Source: Jimgerdemannia flammicorona (Eukaryota > Mucoromycota > Endogonomycetes > Endogonales > Endogonaceae). From it: a stretch of DNA of 12,212 bases. This document shows positions 1 through 8,239 of the stretch, in pieces. How positions within the stretch are numbered: position 1 is the first letter of the stretch; the number at the start of each line of letters is the position of its first letter. The DNA is taken from assembly GCA_003990745.1 (NCBI GenBank), contig RBNI01005720.1, positions 1 to 12,212 of the forward strand, written 5' to 3'. The translations under genes were made by a program, and so were the position numbers. The notes beneath the pieces were generated by a model, which saw nothing but the letters and a program-made list of their open reading frames with translations, made no database searches and was not told the origin of the DNA.

Positions 1-247
1 CCTACCCAATCCCCCTAGGGGTTCCCCCCCCCTCTATCCCTTCCCTATGCAAGACCACTTTGTCTAGCACTATCACCACCCTCCCACCACTCTGCTCACA
101 AATTCTCGTTACCAAACTACGTCATCTCCCACCCAGCGGACCCCAACCAACCCACCACCCAGTCAACAAATCCCCCAACAGCTCCTCCCACCATGCCAGC
201 TTCTCCTGCAGTCCCATCTGCCTCCCCTCCTCAAATACAAAGAGCTC
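1..247 (-). pseudogene. LINE ORF2 C-terminal fragment (probable 3' part of LINE A)
   Basis: This stretch closely matches the 3' end of ORF2 in the long LINE at 5281-5520, in the same minus orientation. Both copies encode the tryptophan-rich stretch GDLLTGWWVGWGP and both end in TAG at the equivalent codon (2-4 here, 5281-5283 there) after a CCCCTAGGGG palindrome. One in-frame TGA (122-124) interrupts this copy. The match stops near 243-247, where the sequence passes into the LTR element with a short shared AAGAGC at the join. It is a dead fragment. Orientation and order suggest it is the 3' end of the LINE whose ORF1 remnant lies at 3693-5202, with the middle deleted; that link is inferred. 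Confidence 0.8.
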
Positions 248-391
248 TTTATCCTCATTGTTGTCCCAATTGCTGTCAGTCTCCTCGAAGTCAGTTTCTC
301 CCCATCCTTCACAAGGAGGGTTGTCTTGTTTGGGTTCCTCAGTCTGTGGGGCTTGACGCTTCTCGGATTGCATTTTGAAAACTTTGGAGAG

Positions 392-457
392 GCATGCATG
401 GTATTCACCAATATGTTCCATGCAGTACATCCAAATAGAATGAGGGCATCGTCCACA
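392..457 (-). other. Cys/His-rich cluster after the dUTPase, possible zinc-binding segment
   Basis: After the dUTPase the same frame encodes CGRCPHSIWMYC followed by two His and another Cys, giving the spacing C-X2-C-X7-C-X2-H-X4-H-X-C. I do not recognise this as a named domain. The regular spacing suggests metal binding, but this is inferred from the pattern alone. Acidic sequence follows up to the truncation point near 248. It could belong to the linker before a lost protease. Confidence 0.45.
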
Positions 458-541
458 TGGTGCATAACCATCTGCAATTCTCTTGTACCAGTTTTCATCA
501 TCTTCCTTCATGGTAGTGACCTTTTGACTAGGAGGTTTGTT

Positions 542-961
542 GGTAGATCCAAACCCTTTCTTGCCATGGTCTGTCTGGGAGAGCTTGGGGACTTCTTCAA
601 TGGTGAGATCTTGACAGATTTCTTCAATGATTGCTTGGGCAATTCTTTGGCCAGTTTTGACTTCAAATGATGTGTCTCCAAAATTTTGCAAGATGATATG
701 GATTTCACCAGTAAATTCTTAGTCAACTACTCCTCCTCCTAGTCCAATGTTAAACTCTTTGGCTAGGCTGCTTCGTTCAGCAAGGCAGATGTATATACCT
801 TTGGGAGCTTGTATTGCAATCCCTGTTCGCACTGTAGCATTGGTACTTGGTGGAATAGTGAGGTCTTGACTGCTGTAGAGGTCATAACCAGCATTGGTTG
901 GGTGAGCCTTAGTGGGGATGGTAGCCTTGTACCATATCTTCTATACTTTGATAACATTCTC
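542..961 (-). pseudogene. dUTPase domain in the LTR element (all five motifs, two stops)
   Basis: dUTPase hydrolyses dUTP to dUMP and pyrophosphate, which limits uracil entry into DNA. The trimeric-family motifs occur in order: motif 1 AGYDLYS (872-892), motif 2 ERSSLA (about 761-778), motif 3 GLGGGVVD then EFTGE (about 704-745) with the catalytic Asp, motif 4 GQRIAQ (about 635-652), and motif 5 GKKGFGST (542-565) with its Phe. The usual Tyr of motif 3 is Phe. The domain is about 140 residues, normal for the family. TAG at 941-943 lies just before the domain and TAA at 719-721 sits inside motif 3, so no active enzyme is made. It is in the same frame as Gag, downstream of the zinc knuckle, so it was probably made as a Gag fusion. 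Confidence 0.9.
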
Positions 962-1042
962 GGGGTTCTTCTTTCCTGGACCTTCTCCGATGACAGTAAT
1001 GTTCTGGTTACTGGGTTCACCTGATCTGTTTCTCTTCTCAGG

Positions 1043-1084
1043 ACATTTGACTGAGATATGTCCTGTCTTCTTGCAGATGAAGCA
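1043..1084 (-). other. CCHC zinc knuckle (nucleocapsid)
   Basis: The frame encodes CFICKKTGHISVKC, an exact C-X2-C-X4-H-X4-C zinc knuckle, preceded by the basic (R/K)(N/Y)DQ repeat and followed by a Lys/Arg-rich stretch. This is the nucleocapsid motif of retroelement Gag proteins, which binds RNA. All four metal ligands are intact although the surrounding gene is broken. Confidence 0.92.
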
Positions 1085-2893
1085 CAATCCCTTTTCATGG
1101 AGCTGTCTCTTTTCATCCTCAGTGGGAGGTCTGGGTCCTCTGGGGTTTCGCTGGTTCCTTTGATCATATCTTTGATCATATCTTTAGTCATTCTTTTGAT
1201 CATTTCTCCTGGTAGGATTTCTTCTATCTTGGTTATCCTTCTTGTATTCTTGATTTCGTGGAGCTTGTGTAGCAAGGATTTCATGGGCTCTTCTTTGTAC
1301 TTGAGCAAAGCACCATGAGTAGTGGGGGCATCTTTGAGGAAGACCTTGTTTCTTGATCTTCTGGGTGAGCCAGTCTGGTAGGGCTGTAAAGAGATGGTTA
1401 GCTCTGGTACCATTGATGGCCAAATTGTTCTCCTGGTAAGTAAGTCCAACAGTTTTGAGATAGGCATCTATTCTGGTGGCAAAGGTCTCTAGATCTTCTT
1501 TGCCATTCTTGTGAAACTTCATCTGGGACAGTTTGTTCCATGTTTCTTGTATGTAGGCCACATTTCGGAATTTGGTCAGTAGCAAGGCCTTGAGTCCTGG
1601 GCCTGCTTTATAGTCATCCCAACCTGGTCTATTGTTGTCAGATACTTGTCCATTGACTTGAGGGCAGGCTTCCCAGGTTACTGGGTATTATTCCAAGGTT
1701 TGCCAGAATTCAGCTGCTGTTCCAGTGAAGAATGTGGCTACTGTTTCCACTTGTGCTGCTGATGTGGCAAACAGCTGTTGAAGGGTGCTGTTCTGGTTGT
1801 TTGTGAGCATTCCTATCGGTACTCGGTTGTCATTCCATTGATTTGCTCGGTAGCCTGTATCAACTGCATTGATGAAGTTTTCGATATTGCTATTCTTTCC
1901 ACTGAATGTTGGGATTCGTAAGGTCTTGGTTGGTTTGTTCTGCTCAGCAATCTGTCCTACTATTCCTGCTAGTGCTGCTAGCTGGGTGGTCAGTGCTGTA
2001 ATGTTGGCATCTATCATTGTGTTGACTATTGGTAGTGGGCCTGTTGGGGTAGATTCTCCTGAAGATTGTTCTGCTTGGTGGAGTTGTGGTACTGTATGAC
2101 TTGGAGTTACTTGATTCCCAGATATTAAGTCAAAGAGTCCTGTGAGAGAGGGTAAACCAAACCTCTGTATAGGTGGCTGGGTTGGTTCTGGGGTTTGATC
2201 TTCTTGACCTGTGATTTCTTGGTAGATTCCTAGGCCTGCTGTTCCTCGTTGACTATCGTCAGACTAGTAACCTGTAGAGTCTTCATCTGACTCCCTTCCC
2301 TGATGAGATAATGTGTCCTCATACTGACTAGGTCCTTCAAAGAGGATATCTGTCTCAGGCTGAGTAGATGGACCTGCTCCTTGTTCAGCAGTAGGGGATG
2401 GATGGCCTGCTTGCTCATTCTCATACCTGGTTATGGCAGAGGCATAGTATACAACTAGCCTATAGTAGAGGGAGGTCTTAGTTGGGGTATGATGATATCT
2501 ATCAGAGGCAATCCACTTGGCAGCTGCTTCTCTTGCAGCAGGGGGTGAGATATAATCTAAAAAATTCTAGGTGACTACAGTAGTAGATTCTGGGGTCCTA
2601 GTGATTCCAATGTGTCCTTGGAGGAGTTCATAGAACCTACGGCAGCTGACAATATTCCTAAGTCCTGGGTGGTATGTCCTAAAGGCCTGATATAGATCCT
2701 TATAAGTCTGGTCAATTACAAGCTAGTGGGTCCTTGGGTCTGTAGTTTCCTGGTACCACCTGGTCCTAATGGCAAGGGCTTCTCTGACTCTGGTTTGAGG
2801 ATCCACAGTTGATTCTGGAGATTGCTCCTGTCCAAGGTTGGTCTTGTTCCAATCTTCAGGAGTATGTTCTTTGGTACCTTCTTGGCTAGTAAT

Positions 2894-2905
2894 CCACTGC
2901 TACCA
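2894..2905 (-). other. Candidate primer-binding site
   Basis: Three bases after the LTR end, the minus strand reads TGGTAGCAGTGG. Starting with TGG right after the LTR is the usual form of a site complementary to a tRNA 3'-CCA end. The matching tRNA was not identified. An in-frame TAG (2900-2902) in this segment shows that Gag starts downstream of it. Confidence 0.6.
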
Positions 2906-3325
2906 AGTTGTAATAACTCTCACTTCTATCCCTCTCTTATCCTTTGGATAATTAGAGAAGTGGACTATTACTTAGGGACTTGGTACATAATGTGTACCAA
3001 GAAGCCTTCAGTTGAGGAAGCACTTGCTTTACGTAGTTGTAGCGGCAGTGTCTTATCTTTCAAAGGTCTTTCTCTTGTGCCCTATTTCGAGGGTCTTGTT
3101 CTTTGCTGTGCACAGACTGAATTCGCCTTGGAATTCAGGTTCAATAGGTTTACTTAAGTCTTTGGGGATTTATATACCGGTCTCAGTTCTGGCAGAAGTT
3201 AGCTAGGCTTTTGGAGTTTAGTCAGAAACACTAGAGTCACTTAGATGTTATTACTAAGACTCAGGAGAATGTGTGTGTGTGTGGGGGGGACTTGATTCTT
3301 GTATCAAGGACTGAACTAAAACTGC

Positions 3326-3331
3326 TTTATT
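3326..3331 (-). promoter_or_regulatory. AATAAA polyadenylation-type signal in the 5' LTR
   Basis: AATAAA on the minus strand lies just after the TATA-like box and is conserved in the solo LTR at 4404-4409. In an LTR it would act in 3'-end formation of the element transcript. The call rests on sequence and position only. Confidence 0.5.
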
Positions 3332-3350
3332 TCGGATGGAAACTGGGGGG

Positions 3351-3360
3351 TATTTATACA
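3351..3360 (-). promoter_or_regulatory. TATA-like box in the 5' LTR
   Basis: TGTATAAATA on the minus strand is followed by a C-run and, about 25 bp on, AATAAA. The same order (TATATAAATA, C-run, AATAAA) is kept in the solo LTR at 4374-4409, which supports a conserved LTR core promoter. The transcription start was not determined. Confidence 0.6.
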
Positions 3361-3692
3361 AGTTGATTCACGATTTCTGACTAAGTATGAGTGACTAATT
3401 TGGTAACTATAATGAGGTTTGTGATCACGACCTTTGTCAGGTGGTTTTTGGTAAAGAATATCTTTGTGATTAGGACCTCAATTACTAGGCAATGATTAGC
3501 AGCTGTGGCAACTGTTACTGCAGCACCGGTTATCAGGGATAAGCTAAATATCATTTTCCGCGTTGTTCGTTTACATCGTTCATTCATTTGTCACTCATTA
3601 TTCATATGCCGCGCTCGATCATATGATAACGTCATCGCCAGGTCATGTGATCACTTGTCGTTCGTCACGTCCCATCTGTTCGCTCTATTACA

Positions 3693-4028
3693 CCTTCTAA
3701 TAAGGAGAGAAGTGTTCTCTCAAACTTCAAAAGTACCATCTGCATATAGATCTTTGCTTGGTATCTTCCCAATCTCCTCCAGACTCTCTCCCATAGTCTC
3801 TCTATCTTTGCTAGCCCAGACACTCACTTTGGCTCCCCCAGTGTCCTCTATATCATCAGCATTCCTCTTTGCCTTTCCCTCTAGGCTTGCCAGCAACTCT
3901 CTCTACCTCTTATATCTTTGGAATCTCTCCCACAGCTCCTTAGCAATGTAGATATACTTCCCATCTATTATCTCTAAATATATTGACTCCACATATTCCT
4001 TCTAAGCCTTTGCTCTCTGCTCTACTAT
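3693..4028 (-). pseudogene. LINE A ORF1 fragment, downstream half
   Basis: From about 3724 to 4028 this matches LINE B ORF1 (about 9661-9965) on the minus strand; 3693-3723 is only weakly alignable. It encodes VEQRAKA, DGKY and VSVWASK-like stretches found in LINE B. In-frame stops include TAG at 4002-4004, where LINE B has TGG (Trp), and TAG at 3903-3905, shared with LINE B. One edge is the LTR of the truncated element (3692), the other the solo LTR (4029). The ORF1 function is unknown beyond its place as the first protein of a LINE, normally RNA-binding. Confidence 0.8.
4024..4028. repeat. Target-site duplication, left copy (ACTAT)
   Basis: ACTAT just before the solo LTR pairs with ACTGT just after it. 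They differ by one transition, and 5 bp is the usual length for LTR retrotransposon insertions. Confidence 0.65.
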
Positions 4029-4828
4029 TGTAATAGAATGAATGAGCAAGAAAACAGATGAGATGTGATGAGATGAGTGATCATGTGACCTGGCAAGTGA
4101 TGACATCAGCATATGATCAAGTATGACATATGATATTATGAATAATGAATGAACAATGTAGAAAATGATGCAAAAAATGATATCCAGTTTATCTCTGACA
4201 ATCGGCACTGCAGCAACTATTACCATAGCAGCTAACTATTGCCTAGTAATTGAGATCCTGATTACAAGTTGTTTTTACTAAAAACTATCTGACAAAGGTT
4301 GTAATCACAAACCTCACTATATGTAGTTACCAAATTAGTCACTTATACTTAATCAGGAAATCACAGACTAACTTATATAAATACCCCCCAGTTTTTCATC
4401 TGAAATAAAGTAGTTTTAGTTCAATCCTTGATACAAGGATCAAGTCCCCCCACACACACACATTCCCCTGAGTCTTAGTAATGACACCTAAGCGATTCTA
4501 GTATTTCTGACTAGACTCCAGAAGTCTAGCTAACTTCTGTCAGAACTGAGACCAGTATACAAATCACAAAAGACTTAAGTAAACCTATTGAATCTGAATT
4601 TCAAGGTGAATTCAGTCTGTACACAGCAAAGAACAAGACCCTTGAAAGATAGGGCAAACTAGAAAGATCTTTGAAAGATAAGGTACTGCTACTATAACTA
4701 CTTACAAGCAAGTACTTCCTCAAATAGAAGGCTTCTTAGTACACATTATGTACTAAGTACCTAAGTAATAGTCTTACTTCCCTAAGTATCCAAAGGATCA
4801 GAGAGAGATAGAAGTGAGAGTTATTACA
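4029..4828 (+). repeat. Solo LTR inserted in LINE A ORF1
   Basis: This 800-bp copy matches the LTR at 2909-3692 in inverted orientation along its full length. It starts TGTAATAG and ends GTTATTACA. It carries a TATA-like box (4374-4383), a C-run, AATAAA (4404-4409) and a CA repeat (about 4451-4462). No internal retroelement sequence is attached, and LINE A resumes directly on both sides, so it is a solo LTR, normally the product of recombination between the two LTRs of one element. Only about two CpGs remain (near 4203 and 4493), against about 22 in the other copy. Confidence 0.88.
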
Positions 4829-4833
4829 ACTGT
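4829..4833. repeat. Target-site duplication, right copy (ACTGT)
   Basis: This is the partner of ACTAT at 4024-4028, on the other edge of the solo LTR, with one transition difference. LINE A ORF1 sequence (CACTCAACTCC) continues immediately after it. Confidence 0.65.
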
Positions 4834-5202
4834 ATCACTCAACTCCTCCAGTATCTCTAATAAGTCCTCCTTCTCCTCCTCATTTCCTTTTGCCCTTATT
4901 ACCTTATATAAAGGCCCTCTACACCATTACCAATGACCAATTATGAGTCTTCCCAGTAGCCTCTCTTTCAGCCAAATGAATCTGGATATCTATATTCCTA
5001 GTTCTGAATGAAGTCCCTTCTCAGACCTGAAACCTCAATATTGACTATCTTCCTATACTTAGTTATAACCTCCTCAACTCTCCTCCTTATCTCTACTGCA
5101 GTCACTATGGGTACTTCTTTTACCAGAAGTTATACCACTCTGGGGTTCTATCTTAAGTAATGTACTATTAGGATATACACCTTTTCAATAGTCAGCTCAG
5201 TC
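4829..5202 (-). pseudogene. LINE A ORF1 fragment, upstream half
   Basis: This matches LINE B ORF1 at about 9966-10320 on the minus strand, and is the upstream continuation of 3693-4028 once the solo LTR is left out. It is strongly AT-shifted compared with LINE B and has several in-frame stops, including TAG at 5148-5150, shared in position with both other LINE copies. It ends at 5202, exactly where the poly(A) tail of LINE B begins. The further 5' end of LINE A is not in the window. Confidence 0.75.
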
Positions 5203-5212
5203 TTTTTTTTTT
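5203..5212 (-). other. Poly(A) tail of LINE B
   Basis: Ten A residues on the minus strand mark the 3' end of LINE B. They follow AATAAA by about 20 bases and are directly followed by LINE A ORF1 sequence, so they fix the insertion boundary of LINE B. Confidence 0.75.
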
Positions 5213-5233
5213 ATAGTCACTTAGACTTCTGCC

Positions 5234-5239
5234 TTTATT
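5234..5239 (-). terminator. Polyadenylation signal of LINE B
   Basis: AATAAA on the minus strand lies about 40 bp after the ORF2 stop and about 20 bp before the poly(A) tail, the usual spacing for a eukaryotic polyadenylation signal. Confidence 0.65.
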
Positions 5240-6753
5240 AATACTTCATCTATCCTCTATATAATACACTGTGCCCACTCCTATCTGATCCCCCTAGGGG
5301 GACTCCTCCCCACCCTCTCACAATGAAAGACCACTTTGCCATTCACTATCACCATCCACCCACCACTCTGTCCACAGATCCCTTCCACCAACTGACAATA
5401 TTGCTCACCCTGGGGCCCCCAACCAACCCACCACCCAGTCAACAGATCTCCCATCAACTCCTCCCATCTCAACAACTTCTCCTATATACTCAACTGCTGC
5501 CCCTCCTTAAAAAAAAAGAGCCAATATCCAGCCAGCCCTACCCATACAGCTAAAACCTATCCTATAGTGAGCTATCCATTGCCCACACCTCCTACTAACC
5601 TAGATTTCAGATCCTCCCACTGCTCTCTCTCTCCATCTGGCCTCCTTACTATACTCAACCTAGCCCCAACTGCTAACCAAAAGTCTCCCAGTATCTCGCA
5701 CTCTCCCAGCCAATGTTCTGGTATCTGCACAAAACCCCCAACTTGCCCAACATTATAATACTCCTCACAATCGAATTGACTGCCATCTACCAAGTGGCCA
5801 GTGTGGAAATTCAACATGATATTCCTCTACAACATTCTCCACTATACCACCCAGAACTTTGGAGGGAGCTACCTCTGCACCTCAGCACTCTATGACCAGA
5901 CTCCTGCCCAGTCCCACTCCTTACCAATCCTCACTGCCTGCCAGCTACTTGGCCAAAGATCCTGTCCAAGGCCCCACTGACATTCCACTCTATCACCAAT
6001 ATCAAACTCAGTAAGTGGAACATCCCCCAGAAGCAGTCGGTCTCACTACTATATAGCTGGGCCCCACAGCATCTCCCCCTCATTGCTTCACCAGTACAGG
6101 TCTATCCAGTGAGCTCCATTCACTACTCCCCACCAGAAGCCCTTATACTATAGCTGTCAGCTTCCATCCAGCCCCACCAGAGATAGCAAATCACCTGAGG
6201 ATCCTCATGGAGAGAATCTCATCTCCCACACCTTCTGCATCAGAGGTATCCACCCCCCTCCCCACAATTCCACCACCCTTTTCAACCACCAGGCTTGCAG
6301 ACAATGTAGCTGCTTAGGAAGGTTCACTAGTCCTAGCTCTCTCTGAATCACCGGTATTGCCAGAGTGTCCCAACTGATCTGAGACCACCCTTCTGCCCAA
6401 ATCAAATCCCTAGCCAGTTTCATCAGTCTTTTCACTATCTAAGCTGGGAAGTCCAAATGATAAGCAATATACCACAGCTTGGGGAATTAGTAGATATTCA
6501 GGATCGATACCTGGCCTAGGGAGATGTTGCGACCTCCCCAACCCCTCAGAGCCTCCCCTCAAATGGCTACCCTCCTCTCCCACCACACCCATAGCAAGAC
6601 AGAACCATATACTGAGAGAAAGATGCCCAGATACCTCACCACCTCTCCTGTAGGGACAATTGTTCCAATGATGTCCCCTTCTACTAGACCATTCCCCAGC
6701 ACTATTGTCTCATACTTATGCCAGTTGAGCTTCACCCCAGAGTATACCTTATA

Positions 6754-7533
6754 CTAATCCACTATCTTCTGAAGTACCACCACATCTGCCACTGAGCCAA
6801 GACTGACTACCATATTATCTGCAAAGGCCCCCACCTTCCACACCACACCATACACTAAGAGCCCAGCCACCTTTTGCCATATCCTATCCATCAAAGGTTC
6901 CAATAAAAGGGCATAGAGAATAGGAGACAGTGGGTCTCTCTGAGGAATGCCTCTCTCCAAGGGGAATGCCAGACCCTGGTGACCATTATACATCAGTGCT
7001 GCCCTACTCTCCTTCAATAGATTCAACATAGATACTCAAAATCATAGGGGAACACCAATTCTATCCAGTACCTTGCCTAGCCACACTCATGGAACATGGT
7101 CATAGGCCTTCTTCTGGTCCAAAAAGACCAGTCTCTCATCCAATCCACAAGCCCTCACTCCTTCAATGATGCCATGAACCCAGGCAGTCTCATCTCTTAT
7201 AAGTCTGCCTCTAACAAAACCCCACTGCTCCTCCCCCAGCACCTGTTGGACAACTTTCTGTAATCTTGCAACAATTACCTTGGTCACCATCTTTTTGTCC
7301 ATATCCAGAAGCATGATTGGCCTCCAGTTCTTCCAATCCTCCCTTCTCCCCTTGTCTTTATACAACAAGGCCACCAGCCCCAAGTCCTGCTCACCAACCC
7401 ACTTCCAATTCAGAAGAACATGGTCACAGAGAGCAGCCATCTCTTCCAACACTCCAGAGACCTTCACCATCTTCTTCCAGAAGTCCCAAAACAGCCCATC
7501 TTCCCCTGGTGCAGTCTCCAGCTTGGTTGCCAC
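6754..7533 (-). other. Reverse transcriptase domain of LINE B ORF2
   Basis: Seen in order: APGEDGL (about 7510), YKDKGRREDWKNWRPIMLLD (about 7360-7300), GFVRGRLIRD (about 7200), motif A LDQKKAYDHV with its catalytic Asp (about 7119), motif B RGIPQRDPLSP (about 6950) and motif C FADN (6814-6825). Motif C normally ends in two Asp; the second is Asn here (GAT to AAT). Two TGA stops in the A-B linker fall where tryptophan is likely, in VP-stop-VWLG and PL-stop-F. Confidence 0.88.
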
Positions 7534-8239
7534 AAGGACTCTCTGGATCTCCTCCTCTTGGACTGGTATAATTAAGTCACCAAGTCCCTCTACCTATGGC
7601 AGATCCCACTCCTCCAGCATATCACCAATTGCTCCTTCATCTGCTCTCCCTTCCTCCTCACTCCACAGACTCCTCCATCTCTCCTTCAATACCCCCAAAA
7701 TCTGTTGTATACCATACACTATTTCCCCCTTGGCATCCAAGACCCTGTCCTAATGATGTTGCACCCTCCTAGCTTGAAGAAGCCTAGACAAGTAACTAGT
7801 AGACCGCTCACCCTCCTCAAGTCCCTGCCACCATAGTCTGGCAGCCATATCTTTCAAATGAATTTCCTCCTCTTCTCTCAATATACTTTGCAACTCCACT
7901 ACCTCCAATTTTGCCCTCTCCAACCTCCAATCCTCTATCTCTTCAGAAGAAAGCAAATCAGCCTATTCTATCTGCAATCTACTCAGTCTATTAGAAGCAC
8001 TCCTCACTCGCTTTCTTCTCTGCCTCTCAGCCTCCTTACCAGCACCTCCCCAATATACCCTTACAGCCTCCTTCAGCCTCATCCAATAGTTGCCCACAGA
8101 TGAACTCTCATATATCCAGTGAGTGATCTTCCTCTGAATCTCCTCCACCCATAGGTCCCATAACCCCTTCTTAGCCAGCAGAGAAGAGTTAAGGCACCAA
8201 TGTCCAGGTCCATCTCCACTCCCTCCAAACTGTCCCTGT

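Larger units (their letters stand above)
248..2899 (-). pseudogene. Gag-zinc knuckle-dUTPase polyprotein, interrupted by seven stops
   Basis: A single frame runs from the primer-binding site to the truncation point with no net frameshift. It is closed by stops at 2723-2725, 2567-2569, 2264-2266, 1688-1690, 1184-1186, 941-943 and 719-721, all TAA or TAG. No in-frame ATG was found near the expected start; the first is at 2017, inside the protein, so the start codon may be lost. In order it encodes an N-terminal part with tyrosine-rich and acidic/proline stretches (about 2890-2020), a capsid-like part (about 2017-1210) with WNKLSQMKF, a basic Asp-Gln repeat, a CCHC knuckle (1043-1084), a dUTPase (about 542-960) and a Cys/His-rich tail. 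Gag would package element RNA. This copy is inactive. Confidence 0.8.
248..3692 (-). mobile_element. 3'-truncated LTR retrotransposon carrying Gag and dUTPase
   Basis: Read on the minus strand, the element starts with a 784-bp LTR at 3692, followed by a candidate primer-binding site and one long broken frame for Gag, a CCHC zinc knuckle and dUTPase. It ends abruptly near 248 against a LINE fragment. No protease, reverse transcriptase, RNase H, integrase or 3' LTR is present, so it cannot move by itself. The LTR has TG...CA ends and, in the solo copy, a 5-bp target duplication, which fits Ty3/gypsy or copia. The Gag style and zinc knuckle lean towards Ty3/gypsy, but without pol the superfamily is not settled. 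Confidence 0.85.
2909..3692 (-). repeat. 5' LTR of the Gag-dUTPase element
   Basis: The ends were set by comparison with the inverted copy at 4029-4828. On the minus strand the LTR begins TGTAATAG and ends GTTATTACA, giving 7-bp inverted ends (TGTAATA/TATTACA). It is 784 bp against 800 bp in the other copy. It holds a TATA-like box, an AATAAA signal, a C-run followed by a CA microsatellite (about 3271-3290), and a CpG-rich U3-like part (about 3420-3692). By eye it keeps about 22 CpGs, far more than the other copy, so it is the younger or less mutated of the two. The base next to its outer end is 3693; no target duplication can be checked because the 3' end is lost. Confidence 0.87.

Noticed and set aside
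1154..1190. Tandem GATCATATCTTT repeat as a separate regulatory element
   Set aside because: It is the DNA of the Asp-Gln repeat in Gag and is explained by coding.
248..2899. A changed genetic code in which TAA/TAG mean Gln
   Set aside because: All seven Gag-dUTPase stops could be Gln, but both LINE ORF2 copies end in TAG at the same place, LINE B also has internal TGA, and one homologous pair shows TAG replacing TGG (Trp). Mutation explains all of this better.
2909..4828. The inverted pair 2909-3692 / 4029-4828 as terminal inverted repeats of a DNA transposon or foldback element
   Set aside because: Each arm is a full LTR with TG...CA ends, TATA and AATAAA signals. One is followed by a primer-binding site and Gag, and the other is a solo copy with its own 5-bp duplication. 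The DNA between them is LINE sequence.
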